A stretch of 7,420 nucleotides of DNA from JBBIJH01 sp037446075 (GTDB lineage Bacteria > Bacteroidota > Ignavibacteria > UBA10030 > JAHEZR01). A program made the translations under genes and the position numbers. Positions 1 through 5,492 of the stretch are shown here, one piece after another. Each line of letters begins with the position of its first letter. Positions within the stretch are counted from its first letter, which is position 1. Under the pieces are notes generated by a model that was not told the DNA's origin, searched no databases, and saw only the letters and a program-made list of their open reading frames with translations. The stretch is taken from positions 1-7,420 of the forward strand of contig JBBIJH010000132.1 of the NCBI GenBank assembly GCA_037446075.1, given 5' to 3'.

Positions 1-191
1 AGCGGGCCCCAGGAACAGACGTAGTCGATGTATTTGTTCCCGTCCACATCCCAGAGATAAGCGCCTTGGGCTTTCTTGATGAAGAGAGGAGAGAGGTTTA
101 CTGACTTGAAGGCGCGAACAGGCGAGTTGACTCCACCCGGCAGGATCTCTTTTGCTTTCTTAAAAAGCTCTTGGGATCTCAGTGTCCTCAA
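1..191 (-). CDS. hemL: glutamate-1-semialdehyde 2,1-aminomutase, N-terminal part (runs off left edge)
   Basis: Known role of the family: PLP-dependent cytosolic enzyme that isomerises glutamate-1-semialdehyde to 5-aminolevulinate, the committed C5-pathway precursor of haem. Seen: 63 codons before the window ends. RSQELFKKAKEILPGGVNSP (residues 5-24) followed by VRAFKSV is the hallmark N-terminus of HemL, and GAYLWDVDGNKYIDYV (43-58) then SWGP is the usual class-III aminotransferase entry strand. The PLP lysine lies outside the window. The start is TTG at 191-189, because an in-frame TGA (194-192) sits directly upstream and family members begin about here; CTG at 182-180 is a less likely alternative. 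The SD is poor (GGGTG a few bases upstream). It lies 78 nt after the SDR gene on the same strand. The family call is very secure; the start is less so. Confidence 0.93.
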   Translation of the reverse strand, partial: MRTLRSQELFKKAKEILPGGVNSPVRAFKSVNLSPLFIKKAQGAYLWDVDGNKYIDYVCSWGP

Positions 192-269
192 TCAAGCACC
201 CGGTCGCAAATCGAAAATCCTCAATGGACCTCACATCTGTCTTTATCCCGCCACCCCACTTCTCAATTC
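192..269. other. intergenic gap between SDR gene and hemL
   Basis: This is 78 nt with no ORF, no clear hairpin terminator and no convincing promoter. The part at about 201-222 (plus strand CGGTCGCAAATCGAAAATCC) has the look of the A/T-rich AATCGAAAATC-type filler seen between genes in many environmental genomes. Nothing else could be read from it. hemL may be co-transcribed with the upstream genes through this gap. Confidence 0.4.
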
Positions 270-1253
270 TCAGATCATTCCCTTCTCTAGGTACCACTCG
301 TACGCTTCCCTCACGGCGACTTCGAAAGGAGTGATCCGATAGTCCAGCTCTCTTACTGCCTTCTCAACGGAGTAGGGAGTTTCATGTTCCGCCGCCAGAA
401 TCAGTTCGGGAGTGATCAAAGGCTTGGTGTTTGTCAGCGCTGCGAACCAGTCGCAGGCTCGTGCTGCGCCTTTGGCGAACAAGAAGGGAACTCTGATCAT
501 CGGCGGAAGCCCGCCGACGATTCTTGCAGTGCGGGCAAACGCGTCCTTCGTCTTCAGGTTTTCTCCGGCCAGAATGTATCGCTCGCCGATACGCCCTTTC
601 TTTGCCGCTTGGATGTGGCCAAACACAACGTCGCCCACGTAGACGATGTTGATCCAGGAGTCGAGGTACAGCGGTGCAAGTCCGCGCTTCACATCGCGGA
701 TGATTTGTCCGCCGTGAAAGTACACATCCCGCGGTCCCATGACCACAGATGGGTTGACGATTACCGCGGGTAAGCCCTTCTCGATCGCCTTCAGAATCTC
801 CTGCTCGGCGACGTACTTCGCGTGCTTGTATGGAATGTTGAGCTGCGCCCAGTTGTATTCCGTGGTCTCGTCCGTCACACTTCCGTCGGTCTTGTAGCCC
901 AGAGCGGCCACAGAGCTGGTATGGACGAGCCGTTCAACTCCCAGTTCGAGGGCCACGTTGGCGACATTCCGCGTGCCCTGGACGTTGACCTCATAGATCG
1001 AGTCGCGTTTCTTGCTCCAGAATGACACTGTGGCGGCTGTGTGGAAAACCGTATCGCATCCTTTCATGGCTTTCCGAAGGGAATCAGTGTCCAGAATGTC
1101 TCCAATGAAGTGCTCGACATCTACGCCGTCGATTGCAAGGAGATTCGATGTGGGTCGGCGCAAGATCCGAACGTCGTACCCTTCAGAGAGGAGTTTGAGC
1201 GAGAGGTTGGATCCGATGAAGCCAGTGCCGCCAGTGACGAGGACTTTCTTCAT
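270..1253 (-). CDS. extended SDR, NAD(P)-dependent epimerase/dehydratase or reductase family
   Basis: A 327-residue extended short-chain dehydrogenase/reductase. Seen: TGGTGFIG Rossmann motif at residues 7-14, a basic LRRP after beta-2 (31-34) that hints at NADP(H), GDI acidic turn (51-53), HTAA at 71-74, active-site SS at 113-114 and the catalytic pair Y142xxxK146. The family includes sugar-nucleotide epimerases, dihydroflavonol-4-reductase-like enzymes and 3-beta-HSD-like proteins. The HTAATVSFW stretch and overall length fit the reductase-like branch better than classical GalE, but the substrate cannot be read. The start ATG at 1253 is chosen because MKKVLVTGG is the canonical opening. The SD is weak and the gap to hemB is 39 nt, so the gene probably depends on the hemB transcript. 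It lies between hemB and hemL; a haem role is only a context inference. Confidence 0.9.
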   Translation of the reverse strand: MKKVLVTGGTGFIGSNLSLKLLSEGYDVRILRRPTSNLLAIDGVDVEHFIGDILDTDSLRKAMKGCDTVFHTAATVSFWSKKRDSIYEVNVQGTRNVANVALELGVERLVHTSSVAALGYKTDGSVTDETTEYNWAQLNIPYKHAKYVAEQEILKAIEKGLPAVIVNPSVVMGPRDVYFHGGQIIRDVKRGLAPLYLDSWINIVYVGDVVFGHIQAAKKGRIGERYILAGENLKTKDAFARTARIVGGLPPMIRVPFLFAKGAARACDWFAALTNTKPLITPELILAAEHETPYSVEKAVRELDYRITPFEVAVREAYEWYLEKGMI

Positions 1254-1292
1254 TCAGGGAGATCAGCTTGGGTGGAGGAATCCATGAGGATG

Positions 1293-2312
1293 TTACGAGA
1301 GGAGTCTGGCAGCATCCTTTGCAAAATATGTCAGGATCAAGTCTGCCCCCGCACGCTTGATGCTTGTGAGCACTTCCATCATTACACGCGGCTCGTCGAT
1401 CCATCCGTTCCGACCGGCAGCCTTAATCATCGCGTACTCACCGCTAACGTTGTATGCGGCGGTCGGTATCTGGAAACGATCTTTCACACGGCGAATCACA
1501 TCGAGGTAGGCAAGCGCAGGCTTCACCATGATGATGTCCGCACCTTCGTGGATGTCCGTCTCGACTTCTCTCAACGCTTCGTCGGAGTTCGCGGGATCCA
1601 TCTGGTGAGATCTTCGGTCTCCAAACCTCGGTGTGCTCTCGGCCGCTTCTCGGAAAGGGCCGTAGAACCCCGACGCATATTTCGCTGCATAAGACATGAT
1701 GGGCAGGTGAAGAAATCCATTCTCGTCGAGGATAGTCCGAATTGCTCTCACCCGGCCGTCGAACATATCAGATGGTGCGACCATATCCGCTCCAGCTTGT
1801 GCGTGGGTGAGAGCTTCCTTGGCCAGCAGTTCCACGGACTCGTCGTTCAGGATTATCCCATCCCTCACAATGCCGCAGTGACCATGCGAGGTGTATTCAC
1901 AGAGACAGACATCCGTGATGACGACTAGCCCAGGCACTTCTTTCTTGATTGCACGAACTGCTCGTTGGACGATACCGAATTCATCGTATGCCTCCGAACC
2001 AAGCTCATCCTTGTGCTCAGGAACGCCGAAGAGAATGACCGCCGGGATACCAAGCGAGTTCACGTCGACGCACTCATGCACAGTCTCATCGATGGACATC
2101 TGGTAGACACCGGGCATGCTCGGGACTTCCTTCTTCACTTTGTTCCCCGGCACGACGAAGAGGGGGTAGATGAAGTCGTTTTTGGATAGCTCCGTCTCCC
2201 GCACCATCGAACGCAGTGGCTCGGACATCCTCAGGCGGCGGAAGCGGGTGAATTTCTTAGTCTCGGCGGTGGTGTCGAAAATGAATTCGGAGGATCGTTC
2301 TTGAGTTGTCAT
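1293..2312 (-). CDS. hemB: delta-aminolevulinic acid dehydratase (porphobilinogen synthase)
   Basis: Condenses two 5-aminolevulinate molecules to porphobilinogen in the cytosol, the second shared step of tetrapyrrole synthesis; the family forms octamers. Seen in the 339-residue product: a zinc-type cysteine site C136-x-C138-x7-C146 in VCLCEYTSHGHCG, the two active-site lysines K211 (SYAAKYASGFYGPFR) and K264 (IMVKPA, the Schiff-base lysine), and DPANSDEALRE (239-249), typical of enzymes with the allosteric magnesium site. Length is normal for the family, with a modest N-terminal arm before FTRFRRLR, which usually mediates octamer contacts. The ATG at 2312 has GGGGAT about 9 nt upstream. It follows a decayed toxin gene by 49 nt and precedes an SDR gene and hemL. 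No truncation or odd residue is seen. Confidence 0.98.
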   Translation of the reverse strand: MTTQERSSEFIFDTTAETKKFTRFRRLRMSEPLRSMVRETELSKNDFIYPLFVVPGNKVKKEVPSMPGVYQMSIDETVHECVDVNSLGIPAVILFGVPEHKDELGSEAYDEFGIVQRAVRAIKKEVPGLVVITDVCLCEYTSHGHCGIVRDGIILNDESVELLAKEALTHAQAGADMVAPSDMFDGRVRAIRTILDENGFLHLPIMSYAAKYASGFYGPFREAAESTPRFGDRRSHQMDPANSDEALREVETDIHEGADIIMVKPALAYLDVIRRVKDRFQIPTAAYNVSGEYAMIKAAGRNGWIDEPRVMMEVLTSIKRAGADLILTYFAKDAARLLS

Positions 2313-2361
2313 CCTCAGTTATCCCCGATCTTTAGATTAGGCGGCAGAGAGCCTACAACTC

Positions 2362-2645
2362 CTACTCGATAAATCGATATATGGTTTGCACAACCTCTTG
2401 GTAGTTTTCCCGGTTCAGTTGACCAAATCGCTTTACGGCAATGGACTTATTGAGGGTATAAATTGTGTCTGCATGGGTCAGGCTCGTGCGTCCTAAGACT
2501 CCTTGTTGGATCTCCCAAGACTCAATCATGATCGCGTCTTCCTGTTGTAAGCGTAGTTTGAGAAAACCAAGATATGTCGTCCTTTGACAGCTCTGAGATC
2601 TGTGAAGGGAACTGGGATGGGCGGAACATCTCTCTACTTAGGCAT
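2362..2645 (-). pseudogene. decayed MazF/PemK-like toxin (in-frame TAG and frameshift)
   Basis: Reading the minus strand from ATG 2645 gives MPK, a TAG at 2636-2634, then RDVPPIPVPFTDLRAVKGRH followed by ILVFSNYAYNR. This resembles the N-terminus of MazF/PemK toxins (typically GDI-x-PFPFTD...RPALVLS). At about 2541 the frame must shift by one missing base (AGGAAGAC, probably once AGGGAAGAC) to continue as EDAIMIESWEIQQGVLGRTS and then ADTIYTLNKSIAVKRFGQLN to a TAG at 2364-2362. The ADTIYTLNKS...KRFGQL segment matches the usual K-S-x-x-x-x-R-x-G-x-L C-terminal motif. The middle (the usual ITS segment) seems shorter than in the family. The ATG overlaps the 3' end of the antitoxin-like gene by 8 nt, the expected antitoxin-toxin order. 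No intact toxin can be made from this reading. The family call comes from remembered motifs, not a search. Confidence 0.68.
2634..2636 (-). other. in-frame TAG at codon 4 of the decayed toxin
   Basis: The codon after MPK is TAG and is followed in the same frame by RDVPPIPVPFTDL. A single C-to-T change from CAG (Gln) would produce it. It lies just after the antitoxin stop, where the toxin would begin to be translated, and alone would abolish toxin synthesis from this ATG. Confidence 0.6.
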
Positions 2646-2829
2646 TATTCCAGGTCTCACCATCGATCGGATTATCCCAGAAATCGAAACTTGTTTCAGA
2701 AGCCTTGAGCAACTCTAGGAAACTTCCGTCCGCTTTGATCAAGATGACTTCCAAAGGTGTTCCCGCCTTAAGCAAAACCTTCTTAAGCTCTACCTCCCCG
2801 CCCCTCTCGACTCTCGTGTGATATTTCAA
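2638..2829 (-). CDS. small antitoxin-like protein of a type II toxin-antitoxin pair
   Basis: A 63-residue product. Residues 1-30 (KYHTRVERGGEVELKKVLLK, then a GTPLEVILI strand) have the pattern of short beta-hairpin, AbrB/MazE-like N-termini. The C-terminal half contains LLKASETSFDFWDNPIDGET and ends WNNA; I recall similar FWDNP-D-E-WNNA tails from small antitoxins encoded next to MazF/PemK toxins, where the tail would neutralise the toxin. The start is TTG at 2829, with an in-frame TAA four codons upstream and no clear SD, so the original ATG may be lost and expression may be weak. It overlaps the broken toxin ORF by 8 nt. It would now be an orphan antitoxin. The assignment is motif memory plus gene order; it could be a decaying ORF rather than a functional gene. 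Confidence 0.6.
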   Translation of the reverse strand: MKYHTRVERGGEVELKKVLLKAGTPLEVILIKADGSFLELLKASETSFDFWDNPIDGETWNNA

Positions 2830-2879
2830 AAGTTGGCTTATTTACGCTTATCGCCGCGATCGTATTTTGTTGTGATTTA

Positions 2880-2908
2880 AATTTACCAAACTCTCCCCAC
2901 ACTCGCAA
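2880..2908 (-). promoter_or_regulatory. possible weak sigma70-type promoter before the toxin-antitoxin remnant
   Basis: On the minus strand TTGCGA (2908-2903) and TAAATT (2885-2880) are separated by 17 nt, each matching four of six consensus positions. The -10 overlaps the palindrome TAAATTTA (2878-2885). The site lies about 50 nt before the TTG of the antitoxin-like gene, in the 117-nt gap after the uracil-DNA glycosylase. Such matches occur by chance in A/T-rich gaps, so this is only a candidate. Confidence 0.22.
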
Positions 2909-2915
2909 CTTCGTA

Positions 2916-2969
2916 ATTGGTTAGCTGGTCAGATTAGTTACCTGGTTCATTGGTTTGTTAGTTGTTTGG
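2916..2969. repeat. degenerate TTGGTTAG-type low-complexity tract
   Basis: The plus strand is a run of variants of GGTTAG / GGTTTG / TTAGTT: AATTGGTTAGCTGGTCAGA, then TTAGTTACCTGGTTCATTGG, then TTTGTTAGTTGTTTGG. It contains almost no C and differs clearly from the neighbouring coding sequence. It starts in the gap and continues into the last codons of the uracil-DNA glycosylase gene, encoding its final LTNQ. It resembles imperfect tetranucleotide-like intergenic tracts seen in environmental genomes. No perfect period is present. Confidence 0.5.
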
Positions 2970-3630
2970 CTTTTCTGAATATGTCATCAAACATCGGCTG
3001 GGTCAACCTTCCCGTAAAAGTGTTCTGCTGGCTGGGATGAAAGGAACCGATGAGCGTCACGCGGTCGTTTAGGCGACAGATCGTCCCGTGAGCAAACTGT
3101 GGCTTCTTTTTGAGCGTGGTCAGACCAAGCTCTCGGAAAGCGAGGAAAGCATTGTCGAAGCCAACTTTGCCCAGGCCAACCACCACGCGCGCGTCCTTCA
3201 ACAACTTGACCTCCCTCAATAGATAAGGACGGCAATTCAAGATCTCCTGAGGCAGGAGTTTGTTCGCAGGAGGGGCGCACCGGCATGTGGCGGTGATATA
3301 GCAGTCAGTCAATTGAAGTCCGTCATCCCGGCTGATCGATGTCGGCTGATTGGCGAATCCGAACTTATGCAGCGTGCGATACAGCCAATCACCGCTTCTG
3401 TCGCCGGTGAACATCCTTCCTGTGCGATTGCCGCCGTGAGCCGCGGGTGCAAGACCGACAAGGAGCAATCTCGCCTTCGGGTCGCCAAAGCTTGGATTCG
3501 GCTTGCCCCAGTAGTTCCAGTCCCTAAAACGGGCTATCTTTTCCCGGGCGACTTTCTCTCTCCATCGAACGAGTCGTGGACAAAGACGGCACCGGATGAT
3601 TTTTTTCTGGAGAGCTTGGAGCTCAGACAC
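2947..3630 (-). CDS. family 5 uracil-DNA glycosylase (UDGb), [4Fe-4S] protein
   Basis: A 227-residue base-excision repair enzyme that removes uracil (and in this family some other deaminated bases) from DNA. Seen: iron-sulphur ligands C14 and C17 (CRLCPRL), C118 (RCAPPANK) and C133 (NCRPYL). Motif 1 GLAPAAHGGNRTGRMFTGDR (59-78) is diagnostic of UDGb: it has AAHGGN where family 4 has GE-PG-EE. Motif 2 is SFHPSQQNTFTGRLT near the C-terminus, with the conserved HPS. Length is normal. The start is GTG at 3630; the SD is weak (CCGGGG about 8 nt upstream). The last residues LTNQ are encoded by the adjoining repeat tract, so the native stop may have been displaced. It follows the alpha/beta hydrolase by 46 nt. 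No functional tie to the haem genes is evident. Confidence 0.95.
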   Translation of the reverse strand: MSELQALQKKIIRCRLCPRLVRWREKVAREKIARFRDWNYWGKPNPSFGDPKARLLLVGLAPAAHGGNRTGRMFTGDRSGDWLYRTLHKFGFANQPTSISRDDGLQLTDCYITATCRCAPPANKLLPQEILNCRPYLLREVKLLKDARVVVGLGKVGFDNAFLAFRELGLTTLKKKPQFAHGTICRLNDRVTLIGSFHPSQQNTFTGRLTQPMFDDIFRKAKQLTNQ

Positions 3631-3650
3631 GACTCAAACCCCGGAGAACA

Positions 3651-3680
3651 TAAAGTCTCTGTGCCCTCTGTGGTAATCAT
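3651..3680. repeat. short tandem CTCTGTG intergenic element
   Basis: On the plus strand CTCTGTG occurs at 3657-3663 and again at 3666-3672 (CTCTGTGCC then CTCTGTGG, period 9), followed by TAATCA. It spans the 46-nt gap between the alpha/beta hydrolase stop and the uracil-DNA glycosylase start. I recall near-identical phrases (CTCTGTGCCCTCTGTGGT) as dispersed intergenic filler in several environmental bacterial groups. The tandem is visible; the dispersed nature is recollection. Confidence 0.45.
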
Positions 3681-4474
3681 TTTTGTTGAGACAGGAAATC
3701 CAAGAGATGTTTGTTGAAAACTTCAGGATTCTCGAGATTGCTCATGTGAGCAGCGTCGGGAATCACGTGAAGCTCGGAGTTCGCGATTTTTGCACCCATC
3801 GCCTCTGCTGCCGACGGCGGCGTCAGCGTGTCGTGCTCGCCAACGAGGATGAGCGTCGGCACGTTGATGTTCGGAAGCGATGCAGTCGTATCCGTTCTCG
3901 CCGCGAGTGCGAGAAGTGTGCCCACGATCGCCGTCGGTGAGGTTTCTTCGATGATGTCCTGGATAAAATGGACGGTCTCAGGATCTCTCTCGAAAGTTTG
4001 TGGAGCAAAGACGGACTTCACAAAATCCGCTGCGAACTTCTCCACACCTGCTCCTTTTACCATCCTGATCGTGGCTGCTCGTTTGAGCTTGCTCTCGTTC
4101 GTATCGGCTTCGCTGCGAGTGTCGCAGAGGACGAGCGCTCTGAATCGCTCCGGATTTCGCTCGATGGCACGCAAGGCGATGTAGCCGCCCATGGAAAGCC
4201 CCACACCCACCGCCTTCTCGATCTTCAGATAATCAAGCACGCCAAAGAGATCATCCACAAAAAGTTCGATCGTGTACTGTCCGTCTCCGACCTCGCTTTT
4301 TCCATGGCCTCTGACGTCATAGGTGATCACACGGTAATGGGGAGACAATGCCTCCACCTGGGGGTACCACATCTCGTGCGAAAATGGAAAGCCATGAATT
4401 AAAACCACCGGTACTCCAGAGATGTTTCCGGTTACCTCATAATGAGTCATCGCACCGTTGATTACTGCCTTCAT
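3677..4474 (-). CDS. alpha/beta hydrolase fold protein
   Basis: A 265-residue single-domain serine hydrolase. Seen: oxyanion-hole HGFP at residues 27-30, DVRGHGKS (53-60), nucleophile elbow GLSMGG with S94, acid D215 in GEHD and base H243 in AAHMSNLENP. The cap region lies between about 120 and 200. The closest pattern is the 3-oxoadipate enol-lactonase / BioH / esterase-like group, but substrate specificity cannot be read and no aromatic-degradation genes lie nearby. The start ATG at 4474 overlaps the hemerythrin-like gene by ATGA, with AAGGGAAAG just upstream, so the two are translationally coupled. No signal peptide, so it is likely cytosolic. The catalytic triad is intact. Confidence 0.93.
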   Translation of the reverse strand: MKAVINGAMTHYEVTGNISGVPVVLIHGFPFSHEMWYPQVEALSPHYRVITYDVRGHGKSEVGDGQYTIELFVDDLFGVLDYLKIEKAVGVGLSMGGYIALRAIERNPERFRALVLCDTRSEADTNESKLKRAATIRMVKGAGVEKFAADFVKSVFAPQTFERDPETVHFIQDIIEETSPTAIVGTLLALAARTDTTASLPNINVPTLILVGEHDTLTPPSAAEAMGAKIANSELHVIPDAAHMSNLENPEVFNKHLLDFLSQQK

Positions 4475-4944
4475 TCTTTCCCTTGCTTGCGGATTAGTTC
4501 AATCTGCTTTCCGACTCGTTCAGCGACCTCCCTGCGCATGGATTTCTCAAAGATGGGGAACAGCTCACGCTCTTCTATCCAGATATGCTGCTCGAGCAGG
4601 TCCCCGAACTGTCTCAGCTGCTCGTCGAGTCCCAGATCTCTTGGCTTCTGAAATCGTTTCATTCTCACTCTTATCTCCCTGTGCTGGTCCAATAGTTTCT
4701 CGATCACCTTCAGGCTCTCTCTTGCGTGCTTCTTCATCGCAGGGAAGAGGGCTTTCTCTTCTGCCTCAAAATGTGGCACGAGATGTTGTTGATAGAAATT
4801 GCTCACGTAGTTTGCCTGCCACTTTGGGTCGTGTGACCAATCACGAAGGAGTGCTTTCTTTCCTTGTCGCAGTCGAAGTGCGAGCATCAGACCGTCGTGG
4901 TGGTCTCGCGAGAGAGGGAAAAGACTCGGATGACGTTTTGCCAT
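4471..4944 (-). CDS. hemerythrin-like HHE cation-binding protein
   Basis: A 157-residue four-helix-bundle protein predicted to hold a non-haem di-iron centre. Such proteins bind O2 or NO, or handle iron and oxidative stress. Seen: H15/H16 in helix 1 (SRDHHDG), H58xxxE62 (PHFEAEE), H88 (LLDQHREI) and H120xxxE124 (LEQHIWIEE), the paired HxxxE pattern of the HHE family, each followed by a LFP turn. ATG 4944 is preferred over ATG 5010 because GGAGG lies 8 nt upstream (4953-4957), the extra 22 residues would be low-complexity polar, and family proteins begin near HPSLFPLSRDHHDG. The gene overlaps the next one by 4 nt. It lies 96 nt after the exported-protein gene. An oxygen- or iron-sensing role beside the haem genes is plausible but inferred. 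Confidence 0.93.
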   Translation of the reverse strand: MAKRHPSLFPLSRDHHDGLMLALRLRQGKKALLRDWSHDPKWQANYVSNFYQQHLVPHFEAEEKALFPAMKKHARESLKVIEKLLDQHREIRVRMKRFQKPRDLGLDEQLRQFGDLLEQHIWIEERELFPIFEKSMRREVAERVGKQIELIRKQGKE

Positions 4945-4952
4945 GGTTGAGG

Positions 4953-4957
4953 CCTCC
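4953..4957 (-). promoter_or_regulatory. Shine-Dalgarno that sets the HHE protein start
   Basis: GGAGG on the minus strand with an 8-nt spacer to ATG 4944. It decides in favour of this start over the in-frame ATG 66 nt upstream, which has no comparable site. Confidence 0.75.
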
Positions 4958-5040
4958 GTATTGTCGTTCCGGTAGGTATCCCCGATCCGCTGACTTCCGC
5001 TTGGTGACAAAATGCGCTTGATTCTAATGTGACACTGAAC

Positions 5041-5478
5041 TCACTTCTCCAAATCGACTTCGGTCAACGGCACATCCCAGTGAGCGTCGAGGATCTCAAA
5101 GCGTCGCTGCTCTTCTTTCTTGTATTTCTCTTGGTCTGGGAAGAGCTTCAGAATTCTGGCGCTGGCACCGACCGTGTCCCGAACCGCTGCCCAGTTCTTG
5201 TACGTGATGACGACGAGGAAATGCCAATCAGCATGACCGTCCCCGTGGAACTGGGGCTGGTACGCCTTTACCGACAGAAGTTTCCCTCGTTCCACATCGG
5301 CCTTCAGAACTGGGTAATGATTCTTCTTGAAGAGCTGGAGGAACTCGTCAAAGTATCCCCATCGCACCTTGTAGTAATATGCGATCGTGTAGGGGCCTTC
5401 TGTGGGCTGTGCGTACACGTTTCGTCCGGCAATGAACAGTGTAACGATGATGAGCAGTAAGGAAAATATTCTGGACAT
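5041..5478 (-). CDS. small exported protein, possible dimeric alpha/beta-barrel (NIPSNAP/ABM-like) fold
   Basis: I do not recognise a named family. The 145-residue product begins with a clear signal peptide: basic MSR, a hydrophobic core (about 4-18), and a likely signal-peptidase I site after A23 (VYA-QP). There is no lipobox cysteine. The mature part of about 122 residues has a YYYKVRWG strand (34-41), a helix with FDEFLQLFKKNHYP, a GKLLS-VKAYQP strand, HADWHFLVVITYKN and an amphipathic C-terminal helix; this beta-alpha-beta pattern suggests a ferredoxin-like dimeric alpha/beta barrel. It has several histidines (HGDGHADWH) but no known active-site motif. A very strong SD (AAGGAGGAG) starts directly at the end of the oxidase gene, 14 nt away, so it is co-transcribed with hemH and the oxidase. 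The periplasmic location is inferred. Confidence 0.8.
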   Translation of the reverse strand: MSRIFSLLLIIVTLFIAGRNVYAQPTEGPYTIAYYYKVRWGYFDEFLQLFKKNHYPVLKADVERGKLLSVKAYQPQFHGDGHADWHFLVVITYKNWAAVRDTVGASARILKLFPDQEKYKKEEQRRFEILDAHWDVPLTEVDLEK

Positions 5479-5483
5479 GAATT

Positions 5484-5492
5484 CTCCTCCTT
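5484..5492 (-). promoter_or_regulatory. strong Shine-Dalgarno of the exported-protein gene
   Basis: AAGGAGGAG on the minus strand, directly after the terminal TAG (5495-5493) of the oxidase gene and 5 nt before ATG 5478. It argues that this TAG is a real stop and that the downstream gene initiates independently. Confidence 0.8.

Noticed and set aside
1041..1928. Long plus-strand open frame (295 codons) opposite hemB and the start of the SDR gene.
   Set aside because: It is a mirror of two secure minus-strand genes; the product is rich in Arg, His, Cys and Ser without any domain, and has no SD or context.
2341..2361. Possible terminator hairpin after the toxin remnant (GGC...GCC).
   Set aside because: The stem is only about 3 bp and has no following T-run.
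4945..5010. Longer form of the HHE protein starting at ATG 5010.
   Set aside because: The extra 22 residues are polar and family-unlike, while ATG 4944 has GGAGG at ideal spacing.
4458..5021. Plus-strand open frame of 187 codons opposite the HHE gene.
   Set aside because: Shadow of the hemerythrin-like gene, whose metal ligands and SD are clear; the mirror product shows no motif.
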